From Opitutaceae bacterium (GTDB lineage: Bacteria > Verrucomicrobiota > Verrucomicrobiia > Opitutales > Opitutaceae), in contig SXZN01000065.1 of the NCBI GenBank assembly GCA_005787865.1, forward strand, positions 1 to 6,865: DNA of 6,865 nucleotides, written 5' to 3'. This document shows positions 1-5,512 of the stretch, piece after piece. Position numbers and translations under genes: made by a program. The notes under the pieces were generated by a model. It did not search any database. It saw only the letters and a program-made list of their open reading frames with translations, and had not been told where the DNA came from. Numbering within the stretch: position 1 is the stretch's first letter; every line of letters begins with the position of its first letter.

Positions 1-1
1 A

Positions 2-841
2 GCTTATATTGATTTTCCCGATGAGGATCTACCCGAAGAAAATAGGCAAAATATTGATAGAGAAATAGATATATTAATAAAAGCTACCGCTAGGCTGTTG
101 ACCACCAGCCATTACGGGGCCTTGCTTAGGGAAGGAATTAAAACCGTTATTTTGGGTGAACCCAATGCGGGCAAGAGCAGCCTGTTGAATTGCTTAGTCG
201 GACGTGAGCGAGCCTTGGTGAGTGCAGAGCCTGGCACGACCCGCGATTATCTCGAAGAGCTCATTGTCATCGGTCCCTACTGGCTGCGGCTGATTGATAC
301 CGCTGGGCTTAATCCCAAGCCGGCACCACTCGAGCAACGCGGCATTGCTAAATCCCTCGAGCAAGCAACTCAAGCCGACCTGTTTTTATGGGTTATCGAC
401 GCGACCCACCCGCGACCAGACCTGCCGAGTGATTTTAGCCGCCTCCTCACCACTAAAAATACCCTCGTGGTGTATAATAAATGCGATCTGCCGGTAGTCG
501 CTCAGAGCCCCCTGCCCCAGCCCTTCCAGAGCGTAAACTTTTCAACGATTACGGCGGATGGCCTAGCCGAGCTTCAAGCTGCCCTCGTCAATATGGCTGC
601 ATCATTTCAGGTAAACGTGGGCTCTGAAGTAATTGCGATCAACGCGAGACACACCCAAGCGCTGGAACAGGCGCAAAATTGCTTTCAGTCAGCCAAGTCG
701 AAATTAGCTCAGAACATAGCAAGTGAACTATTATCAAGCGATTTAAGAGCTGCCCTAGAATCATTTGCACAAATATCAGGTAAAATAGACCACGAAAGAA
801 TGCTTGATGAATTATTCGCTTCATTCTGTATAGGTAAATAA
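2..841 (+). CDS. mnmE: MnmE (TrmE), tRNA U34-modification GTPase, 5' part outside window
   Basis: With MnmG, MnmE installs the (carboxymethyl)aminomethyl group at C5 of wobble U34 in certain tRNAs. It supplies the K+-stimulated GTPase and the one-carbon-binding domain. The 279 visible codons are open from base 2 and begin with the family sequence YIDFPDEDLP in the helical domain. The G domain follows: G1 GEPNAGKS at 155-178, GTTRD at 233-247, G3 DTAGL at 296-310 and G4 NKCD at 476-487. A Glu follows G3 (PLEQRGI), where the family has its catalytic Glu. The protein ends in the diagnostic FCIGK, whose Cys is needed for modification, so the 3' end is intact. The family is about 450 residues, so about 60% is visible. 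The TTG at 98 is internal. The last ~45 codons are strikingly AT-rich (TTA, ATA, AGA), unlike the middle of the gene. mnmG follows after 41 bases. Confidence 0.97.
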   Translation, partial: AYIDFPDEDLPEENRQNIDREIDILIKATARLLTTSHYGALLREGIKTVILGEPNAGKSSLLNCLVGRERALVSAEPGTTRDYLEELIVIGPYWLRLIDTAGLNPKPAPLEQRGIAKSLEQATQADLFLWVIDATHPRPDLPSDFSRLLTTKNTLVVYNKCDLPVVAQSPLPQPFQSVNFSTITADGLAELQAALVNMAASFQVNVGSEVIAINARHTQALEQAQNCFQSAKSKLAQNIASELLSSDLRAALESFAQISGKIDHERMLDELFASFCIGK

Positions 842-900
842 TATGACATCAAAATATATACTTTGATGCAAAAGTTTAAATTGTGATATACAATAAAAAC
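701..900. other. AT-rich island across the mnmE-mnmG junction
   Basis: By direct count, 59 of these 200 bases are G or C (29.5%). The next 100 bases (901-1000) are 64% GC, and 101-200 is 50%. The island covers the last ~45 codons of mnmE, the 41-base gap and the first codons of mnmG. The MnmE C-terminus is still intact, so the composition shift has not destroyed coding. Its function is unknown. It could reflect mutational bias, a promoter or leader region for mnmG, or an easily melted segment. Confidence 0.6.
847..868 (+). other. Inverted repeat (stem-loop) before mnmG
   Basis: CATCAAA (847-853) and TTTGATG (862-868) form a perfect 7-bp stem with an 8-base AT loop. The stem extends to 9 bp if one A is bulged (TGaCATCAAA with TTTGATGCA). 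It lies between the mnmE stop and the mnmG GTG, ending 14 bases before that start. It has no U-tract and a weak AT stem, so it is not a convincing terminator. It could be an operator-like dyad or a leader hairpin. Confidence 0.4.
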
Positions 901-2757
901 CCCTTTGACGTAATCGTCTGCGGAGCTGGGCACGCGGGAGTGGAGGCGTGCCTAGCGGCGGCGCGAATGGGTGCCTCTACCCTCTTGCTCACGGGAAATA
1001 TCGATACGATCGCCCAAATGAGCTGTAATCCAGCCATCGGCGGGCAAGCGAAGGGCCAGATGGTGAGGGAAATTGATGCCCTCGGTGGAGAAATGGCCAT
1101 TAATACCGACGTGACGGCGATCCAGTTCCGCTTACTTAATGAATCTAAAGGTCCGGCCGTTCGTTCACCGCGAGCCCAATGCGATAAAAAGGCTTATCAA
1201 TTCCGCCTCAAACACACGCTCGAGTTACAAAAAAACCTGCAGATCTTTCAGGTGACGGTTACCGGCCTAATTTACAAAAACGGGCGAGTAATTGGCTGCC
1301 AAACCAACCTGGATATTGAGTTTATGGGCCGCACGGTGGTCGTAACCACAGGCACTTTTTTACGCGGACTGATGCATGTCGGCCAAAACAAGAATGAGGG
1401 TGGGCGGCTAGGGGACTTTAGCGCAAAAACCCTCTCGGCAAGCCTACTGGAGGCCGGTATTGAGCTCCAACGCCTCAAGACAGGCACACCCCCGCGGCTA
1501 TTAGGGCGCAGTATCAACTTTACCGGGCTCCAAGAACAAAAAGGGGATGCTAAACCGACCCTGTTTGCCTTCCACGACACTCGCGACCCCAAGGACTTGT
1601 TCCACGTGGAACAGACCGGTGAGCGCCGACTGGGCTGGAGCCCGGGTAGCGAGCAAGCCTCGTGCTGGATGACTTACACGACTTCCGCCTCAGAAAAGAT
1701 CGTGCGTGATAATCTGCATAAATCAGCCATGTACTCCGGCGAAATTGAAGGGGTGGGGCCGCGCTACTGCCCGAGCATTGAGGATAAATTCGTGCGATTC
1801 GCCGATAAACCCCGCCATTTGCTCTTTCTGGAGCCAGAGGGAAGAAGCACCAATGAGTATTACATTAATGGCCTATCCACGAGCCTGCCATTTGAGGTGC
1901 AGCTTGATCTCGTCCATAGTATTCCTGGCCTCGAGCAGGCCGTGCTGCTGCGGCCAGCCTATGCCGTGGAATATGATTTTGCCCCGCCCACCCAACTCTT
2001 GCCATCCCTTGAATCGCGCAAGGCCGAGAACCTTTTTTTAGCCGGACAAATTAACGGCACCTCTGGCTACGAAGACGCCGCTGCCCAGGGGCTGATTGCC
2101 GGCGTCAATGCGGTCCTAAAGGTGAGGGTAGAAGACCCCCTGATAATTCAACGCCATGAAGGTTATATTGGGGTGCTCATCGATGACTTGGTCACCAAAG
2201 GAACCATCGAACCATACCGCATGTTTACCAGTCGCGCCGAGCATCGTTTACTCTTTAACCACGGCAGCGCTGAATTGCGCCTGGTCGAACATACGAAATC
2301 TCATAAACTGCTTTCTAACAATAGGATAGATAATATTTTGCGTAAATTAAACCGAGTGCACTATTGGCAAAATTATCTTGAAAACACCCGATCAGGCCCG
2401 GGGGTGTGGGCGGAGGGAATCCGCCGTGATAAAGAGATTGCGAAGCTACCGTCAGAACTGGAGGCGGAGACATCAGAAATTCGGGAGGAAGTGCTCTATC
2501 GCGTAATTTACGCTGGCTATCTAGAACGTGAGTTACGCCAAGTTGAGAAACTGAAGCACGTCGAAAAAATCCGCATCCCGCTGGCCATGGATTATGCCGC
2601 TATTCCAGGCATGCGGCGAGAAAGCGCCCTGAAATTAGCCCAGTTCCGTCCCCAAAACCTGGGCCAAGCGAGTCGGATTAGCGGGGTCAACCCTGCCGAC
2701 ATCAGTATCCTTATGGTTCAAATCGCGGCCCAACATCGAACGATGGAAGCATCGTGA
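883..2757 (+). CDS. mnmG: MnmG (GidA), FAD-dependent tRNA U34-modification enzyme
   Basis: This FAD- and NADH-using partner of MnmE acts in (c)mnm5U34 synthesis. Its 624 residues match the family length (E. coli about 629). The N-terminal dinucleotide-binding motif is GAGHAG (14-19). CNPAIGG carries the conserved Cys48, and PRYCPSIEDK carries Cys296, the second conserved catalytic-type Cys. TGTFLRG, RLKTGTPPRL, SGYEDAAAQG and EPYRMFTSRAEHRL (usually AEYRL) follow. The C-terminal MnmE/tRNA-binding domain contains DYAAIPGM and LGQASRISGVNPADIS. Residues about 231-257 hold an extra loop of roughly 18 residues compared with E. coli (recalled, not aligned), and the DNA coding for its LFHVEQ is a parS palindrome. 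The start is GTG: a stop at 877-879 in the same frame leaves no alternative upstream, and IYNKNPFDVIV matches the family N-terminus. No Shine-Dalgarno motif precedes it. Codons near 2291-2350 are AT-rich (25% GC). Confidence 0.97.
   Translation: MIYNKNPFDVIVCGAGHAGVEACLAAARMGASTLLLTGNIDTIAQMSCNPAIGGQAKGQMVREIDALGGEMAINTDVTAIQFRLLNESKGPAVRSPRAQCDKKAYQFRLKHTLELQKNLQIFQVTVTGLIYKNGRVIGCQTNLDIEFMGRTVVVTTGTFLRGLMHVGQNKNEGGRLGDFSAKTLSASLLEAGIELQRLKTGTPPRLLGRSINFTGLQEQKGDAKPTLFAFHDTRDPKDLFHVEQTGERRLGWSPGSEQASCWMTYTTSASEKIVRDNLHKSAMYSGEIEGVGPRYCPSIEDKFVRFADKPRHLLFLEPEGRSTNEYYINGLSTSLPFEVQLDLVHSIPGLEQAVLLRPAYAVEYDFAPPTQLLPSLESRKAENLFLAGQINGTSGYEDAAAQGLIAGVNAVLKVRVEDPLIIQRHEGYIGVLIDDLVTKGTIEPYRMFTSRAEHRLLFNHGSAELRLVEHTKSHKLLSNNRIDNILRKLNRVHYWQNYLENTRSGPGVWAEGIRRDKEIAKLPSELEAETSEIREEVLYRVIYAGYLERELRQVEKLKHVEKIRIPLAMDYAAIPGMRRESALKLAQFRPQNLGQASRISGVNPADISILMVQIAAQHRTMEAS
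1598..1613. other. parS: parS centromere site (ParB-binding palindrome) inside mnmG
   Basis: The sequence TGTTCCACGTGGAACA is a perfect 16-bp palindrome. It matches the conserved chromosomal parS consensus (TGTTNCACGTGNAACA) and differs from the B. subtilis site TGTTCCACGTGAAACA at one base, a change that makes it fully symmetric. Chromosomal parS sites are loading points for the ParB CTPase clamp and, with ParA and SMC, organise and segregate the origin region. They cluster near the origin, often at gid/par loci. Here the site is read as LFHVEQ (MnmG residues 239-244). No parA or parB lies in this window. No second CACGTG core was found in the window by eye. Confidence 0.85.
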
Positions 2758-2782
2758 GCCAGTCGCTGAGCGGTCGCTCCCT

Positions 2783-2808
2783 GGGTTTATCTTACTCCAA
2801 TAAATCCC
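2783..2808 (+). other. Stem-loop abutting the trmB start codon
   Basis: GGG (2783-2785) pairs with CCC (2806-2808) and TTTAT (2786-2790) with ATAAA (2800-2804), leaving T2805 bulged and a 9-base loop CTTACTCCA. The hairpin ends directly against the GTG start of trmB at 2809. It occupies the place where a ribosome-binding site would be, so it may affect initiation. There is no U-tract, so it is not a terminator. A direct repeat GTCGCT lies just upstream, at about 2762 and 2773. Confidence 0.35.
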
Positions 2809-3471
2809 GTGCCTATTAAACCAGCATTTGTAGAGCTAATGACGCAGCGGCGCGCCGATTTAAGCGCTAAACTCACCGCGATTTTTCCAGCACCGCGAGC
2901 GATTGTCTGGGAAATCGGCTGCGGTCACGGTCATTTCCTCGAGCGTTACGCCGCCAAATTCCCCCTGCGCCTTTGCCTCGGGGTAGATTTAGCCAGTGAG
3001 CGGATAACGCGGGCTTTACGCAAATCCGAGCGGGGTAAGTTACTCAATTGCCACTTCATCCGCGCCGATGCCCTCGATTTTCTCCACGCCCTGCCGAAAG
3101 GAGTTACCCTTCAAGAGATTTGGGTGCTTTTTCCTGATCCCTGGCCCAAAAAACGCCACCACAAGAACCGCATTTTACAGCCTGATTTTTTTGCCGCCCT
3201 GGCTGCCTATGCACCGGCTGAGGCCCGACTGTATTTTCGCACAGACTCAATCGACTATTTCCAGGCCGTGCAGGCACTACTGCCTAGTTTAAAAACATGG
3301 GAAATCCCCAAAGCAGAGGAGCCCTGGCCCTTAGAACATGAAACGGTCTTTCAAGCCCGCGCCGAGAGCTACCAATCACTGATCTTAGTCAGGACATCAC
3401 ATCCAGCCAAATCAGCAGAAATAACTGCCCCAGCAGTGCCGCCGCCAGAAGACTCCAGGTTACCTGCATGA
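2809..3471 (+). CDS. trmB: TrmB, tRNA (guanine-N7)-methyltransferase
   Basis: TrmB transfers a methyl group from S-adenosylmethionine to N7 of G46 in the tRNA variable loop. Its 220 residues fit the family. The SAM-binding motif I is EIGCGHGHF (35-43), followed by GVDLASERI. The diagnostic LFPDPWPKKRHHKNR lies at 107-121 and the conserved Thr-Asp of FRTD at 145-146. The substrate-side segment is ETVFQARAESYQSLIL. After about residue 193 the protein continues in a Pro/Ala-rich tail without family character. The GTG at 2809 is the first start after an in-frame TGA (2767-2769). ATG at 2839 (MTQRRADL) is a possible shorter start, since the N-terminus is already shorter than in many homologues. 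It lies 51 bases after mnmG, probably co-transcribed. No Shine-Dalgarno is visible. Confidence 0.95.
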   Translation: MPIKPAFVELMTQRRADLSAKLTAIFPAPRAIVWEIGCGHGHFLERYAAKFPLRLCLGVDLASERITRALRKSERGKLLNCHFIRADALDFLHALPKGVTLQEIWVLFPDPWPKKRHHKNRILQPDFFAALAAYAPAEARLYFRTDSIDYFQAVQALLPSLKTWEIPKAEEPWPLEHETVFQARAESYQSLILVRTSHPAKSAEITAPAVPPPEDSRLPA

Positions 3472-3646
3472 AAATATTATGCGCCAGTTGCCGCTCGCCG
3501 TTACCGCGCCGAGCGGGCGCTGTTCGGTCGAGTAATGCGTGATGGGCTAAGTCCATATTGCAGCAATCAGACTTTACGCTGGGTAGCGCAAGCCTGCTGC
3601 GCGCATAAGTTTTCGTCGGCTTGTTTTGGGTCAGCCCTAATTCCAC
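3389..3646 (-). CDS. Doubtful antisense ORF with C-terminal hydrophobic segment
   Basis: This 85-codon reading frame (GTG start) lies opposite the trmB tail and the trmB-atpB gap, overlapping trmB by 83 bases. I do not recognise the protein. Its first ~60 residues are polar and basic, and its last ~25 contain one plausible membrane segment (WSLLAAALLGQLFLLIWL). By rough count about 63% of codon third positions are G or C, above the first and second positions. That would suit a gene, but the sample is small. The hydrophobic part is exactly the part antisense to trmB, where complementing Pro/Ala/Glu codons can create such a stretch by chance. No ribosome-binding site is seen. I think it is more likely spurious than real. 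Confidence 0.15.
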   Translation of the reverse strand: MELGLTQNKPTKTYARSRLALPSVKSDCCNMDLAHHALLDRTAPARRGNGERQLAHNIFMQVTWSLLAAALLGQLFLLIWLDVMS

Positions 3647-3747
3647 CTTATTAACCCGTTTTTTATATTTAGAGGGTTGACGCTGCTCCGCGCAGAAACC
3701 TACCTAATCGCTCTCTCACTGCCGATTTTGTCTTCATTAGAATACGC
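3472..3747 (+). other. Gap between trmB and atpB; no atpI/atpZ found
   Basis: No convincing + strand gene lies here. A 24-codon frame (3468-3542) starts with an ATG overlapping the trmB stop (ATGA) and begins MKILCASC, but it has no family match that I know. A GC hairpin GCGCC-GAGCG-GGCGC (3506-3520) lacks a U-tract. Position 3653 onward becomes AT-rich (T6 run at 3659-3664). Many atp operons start with atpI or atpZ. I see no trace of either in this gap, though they may lie elsewhere. The last ~90 bases are the natural place for the atp promoter and leader. Confidence 0.6.
3677..3708 (+). promoter_or_regulatory. Candidate atp operon promoter (weak)
   Basis: TTGACG (3677-3682) matches five of six bases of the sigma-70 -35 consensus and follows an AT-rich stretch that could act as an UP element. 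The -10 box is not clear: CCTAAT (3703-3708) fits four of six but at a 20-base spacing. TATATT (3664-3669) is a better -10 on its own but lacks a good -35. Either would give a leader of roughly 30-80 bases before atpB. Sigma specificity in this organism is unknown. Confidence 0.25.
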
Positions 3748-4623
3748 ATGCGCCTCGCCAAAAAAATTATCGCCACCTCCGCCGCTCTGGTAAGCGCCGT
3801 TGCTATGTTTGCGAGTGAAGGGCAGGGGGTCGCGCCAGCCGCCGCTAAATTGTATGATTTTGGTAACGGCTGGGCCATTACTAATAGCATGGCAACGGGC
3901 TGGTCTGTATCGGCCGTGCTCATCGCCCTAATTTTGTTCGCGGTGCGCAAACCGCAAGTGCTGCCTACTAAGAGTCAGGCCGTCTTTGAGTCACTCCTGG
4001 AAGGGCTGCGTGATCTCTTCGAGCCGATTGTGGGCAAAAAAGCCTTTCCCGCGACTTTCCCCTTACTGGTTACCTTCTTTATCTTCATTCTTATTCAAAA
4101 CTGGATGGGATTACTTCCGGGGGTCGGGACGGTCGGCTGGGGGCATTACGTGGATGGAGATTTTCATATCAGCTCACCATGGATTCGCCCTTTTACCGCC
4201 GACTTCAATAGCACCATCGCGCTGGCGGTAGTTTCCTTCGGAGCCTACCTCATCATCATCTTCAAGTATGCCGGACCGAAACTCATCCTGTGGGATCTTT
4301 TTGGCAATAAAGCCGATAAAAAAGAAACCCCAGGTTGGCTTTACCCTTTTCTGACTTTGGTTTTTCTGCTCGTCGGCTGCATTGAGGTTTTCTCCATTGT
4401 CATCCGACCCTTCACCCTTTCAGTGCGGCTCTTCGGCAACGTCTTTGGCGGTGAAAACCTCCTCCATGGAACCGGTTTCATTTTCATTTTCTATTTCATG
4501 GAATTGCTCGTCGGGCTGATTCAAGCCACCGTCTTTACGCTCCTCACCTCGGTCTATATTGGCCTCCTCTGCAACCACGGCGATGATCACGAAGAGGGCC
4601 ACGCCGCTGAGGCTCACCACTAA
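3748..4623 (+). CDS. atpB: F-type ATP synthase subunit a (Fo)
   Basis: Subunit a forms the two half-channels that carry ions to and from the c-ring. The protein has 291 residues. The N-terminus (1-23) is signal-like: MRLAKK followed by a hydrophobic run, with a possible cleavage after AVA (19) or nearby. Membrane helices follow at about 49-66, 104-123, 154-176, 199-224 and a long stretch from about 245 to 278. RPFTADFN (147-154) is the family signature. The essential Arg is Arg227 in SVRLFGN, followed by Glu236 and by Gln259 in LIQATVFTLLTSVYI. The last 17 residues form a His/acidic tail with five His. ATG 3748 is the only normal start after the in-frame TAG at 3670-3672. ATG 3805 would remove the signal-like segment. 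No Shine-Dalgarno is seen. It opens the atp operon. Confidence 0.96.
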   Translation: MRLAKKIIATSAALVSAVAMFASEGQGVAPAAAKLYDFGNGWAITNSMATGWSVSAVLIALILFAVRKPQVLPTKSQAVFESLLEGLRDLFEPIVGKKAFPATFPLLVTFFIFILIQNWMGLLPGVGTVGWGHYVDGDFHISSPWIRPFTADFNSTIALAVVSFGAYLIIIFKYAGPKLILWDLFGNKADKKETPGWLYPFLTLVFLLVGCIEVFSIVIRPFTLSVRLFGNVFGGENLLHGTGFIFIFYFMELLVGLIQATVFTLLTSVYIGLLCNHGDDHEEGHAAEAHH

Positions 4624-4630
4624 TAATTTA

Positions 4631-4663
4631 TCGCCGGGAGCGTGCCTCGCGTGCGCACGGCGA
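4631..4663 (+). other. GC-rich stem-loop in the atpB-atpE spacer
   Basis: TCGCCG (4631-4636) can pair with CGGCGA (4658-4663). An alternative inner pairing, CGTGC (4641-4645) with GCACG (4655-4659), competes with part of it. A GC-rich structure is followed by a G-free, A-rich leader (4670-4693) up to the atpE ATG. Such an arrangement could keep the atpE start unstructured. That is inference; in E. coli the atpE leader is known to raise translation of subunit c. Confidence 0.35.
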
Positions 4664-4691
4664 CCACTGCAACCACAACTAAAATAAATAT

Positions 4692-4901
4692 ATGAACCTC
4701 CTCCTCGCTGAAATTACCGGTAATATCGCCAGCGCTTTTGGTCTCCTCGGCGCCGCCATCGGCGTCGGCCTCATCGGCAATAAGGCCGCCGAAGCCGTCG
4801 GCCGTAATCCCGGTGCATCCGGCAAGATCCTTGTCCAAGCCATCATCGGTATGGCGCTCGCCGAAGGTCTCGGCATTCTCGCGCTGTTCCTCGCCAAGTA
4901 A
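4692..4901 (+). CDS. atpE: F-type ATP synthase subunit c (Fo ring)
   Basis: This subunit is a hairpin of two membrane helices that oligomerises into the rotating ring. At 69 residues it is slightly short (E. coli 79) but complete. Helix 1 has the glycine motif GAAIGVGLIG (20-29), the polar loop is GRNPG (37-41), and helix 2 carries the ion-binding carboxylate Glu58 in MALAEGLGI. The position of the Na+-ligand Gln of Na+-type c subunits is Val25, and Glu58 is followed by Gly rather than Ser or Thr, so proton coupling is expected. The 68-base spacer from atpB ends in a G-free 24-base leader with no Shine-Dalgarno. A strong hairpin follows the stop. Confidence 0.97.
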   Translation: MNLLLAEITGNIASAFGLLGAAIGVGLIGNKAAEAVGRNPGASGKILVQAIIGMALAEGLGILALFLAK

Positions 4902-4913
4902 TCAATCCTCTTC

Positions 4914-4949
4914 ACTGGCGCCGCGCCGCCCAACGCTGCGCCCGCCAGT
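4914..4949 (+). other. Strong stem-loop in the atpE-atpF spacer
   Basis: ACTGGCG (4914-4920) and CGCCAGT (4943-4949) form a perfect 7-bp outer stem. Inside it GCGC (4923-4926) pairs with GCGC (4938-4941) across a small internal loop. The following bases, TCCCTTTCTCGTC, are pyrimidine-rich but not a U-run, so this is not a standard terminator. Placed directly after the c-subunit gene, it could protect the upstream message from 3' exonucleases or reduce read-through. Subunit c is needed in many more copies than subunit b. Confidence 0.5.
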
Positions 4950-4961
4950 CCCTTTCTCGTC

Positions 4962-5504
4962 ATGCTGACTACTCTCCTCGCTGTCACTGAATCCGCCCAA
5001 GAATCCGGCATCGTTCAGCAATTCGGTCTCGAGCCGAAATTCGTGATCATGCAGGTAGTCAGCTTCCTGATCCTCTTTGGCGTCCTCTACCAATTTGGAA
5101 TTAAGCCGACCATCACCACGATGGCCGAGCGCAACCAGAAGATCGCCGACGGACTCAAGCACGCGGAAGAAACCGCCATCCGCCTCGCCGCTGCCGCCCA
5201 AGAGAGCGCGCATCTCATCAAGACCGCCCAACTCGAAGCTTCGAAAGTAATTGAGGAAGCCCGCAAGTCCGCGAAGGAATTTGCCGACAAACAAAACACC
5301 GAAGCCACCGCCCGCGCCGCGGATACCCTCGTCAAAGCGCAACAGGCCATTGAGCTCGAGCACAAGAAAATGCTCAACGAAGCGCGCAGTGAAATTGCCC
5401 GGCTGGTCGTCAAAACGACCGAACAGGTTTTGGCCAAGAAACTCTCTGAGGCCGACTGCGCGGCTTATAATGAAGCTGCCAGCAAAGAACTCACCTCCGC
5501 TTAA
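4962..5504 (+). CDS. atpF: F-type ATP synthase subunit b (Fo stator stalk)
   Basis: Subunit b anchors the peripheral stalk in the membrane and holds F1 through delta. The protein has 180 residues (E. coli 156). A short N-terminal segment is followed by a membrane helix at about 28-47 (VIMQVVSFLILFGVLYQFGI), then a long Ala-, Lys- and Glu-rich stretch with coiled-coil character to about residue 150 (KTAQLEASKVIEEARKSAKE). It ends with IARLVVKTTEQVLAKKLSEAD, typical of the delta-contacting end. Only one b-type gene is visible, with no b'. The start ATG 4962 comes 12 bases after the upstream hairpin and has a pyrimidine-rich, non-Shine-Dalgarno leader. Eight bases separate it from atpH. Confidence 0.94.
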   Translation: MLTTLLAVTESAQESGIVQQFGLEPKFVIMQVVSFLILFGVLYQFGIKPTITTMAERNQKIADGLKHAEETAIRLAAAAQESAHLIKTAQLEASKVIEEARKSAKEFADKQNTEATARAADTLVKAQQAIELEHKKMLNEARSEIARLVVKTTEQVLAKKLSEADCAAYNEAASKELTSA

Positions 5505-5512
5505 TTTGATCT

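Noticed and set aside
469..477. GGTGTATAA, complement TTATACACC, resembling a DnaA box
   Set aside because: Single site, one mismatch to TTATNCACA, inside conserved mnmE coding, with no cluster nearby; no evidence for an origin here.
1272..1592. 106-codon open frame on the minus strand opposite mnmG
   Set aside because: It is antisense to conserved mnmG motifs, with low-complexity composition and no family resemblance.
3506..3520. GC hairpin GCGCC-GAGCG-GGCGC after trmB as a terminator
   Set aside because: There is no following U-tract and only 5 bp; it may fold but does not support intrinsic termination.
3677..3796. TTG-initiated short leucine-rich frame overlapping the atpB start
   Set aside because: It overlaps atpB in another frame, has no leader signal and no family resemblance; the TTG is better read as part of a -35 box.
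4650..4659. Palindrome CGTGCGCACG in the atpB-atpE spacer as an operator
   Set aside because: It is short, GC-rich and single, and competes with hairpin pairing in the same spacer; no regulator can be named.
4902..5363. 153-codon open frame on the minus strand opposite atpF
   Set aside because: It is a shadow of the strongly supported atpF gene, Gly/Asp/Leu-rich in a way expected from complementary GC-rich codons.
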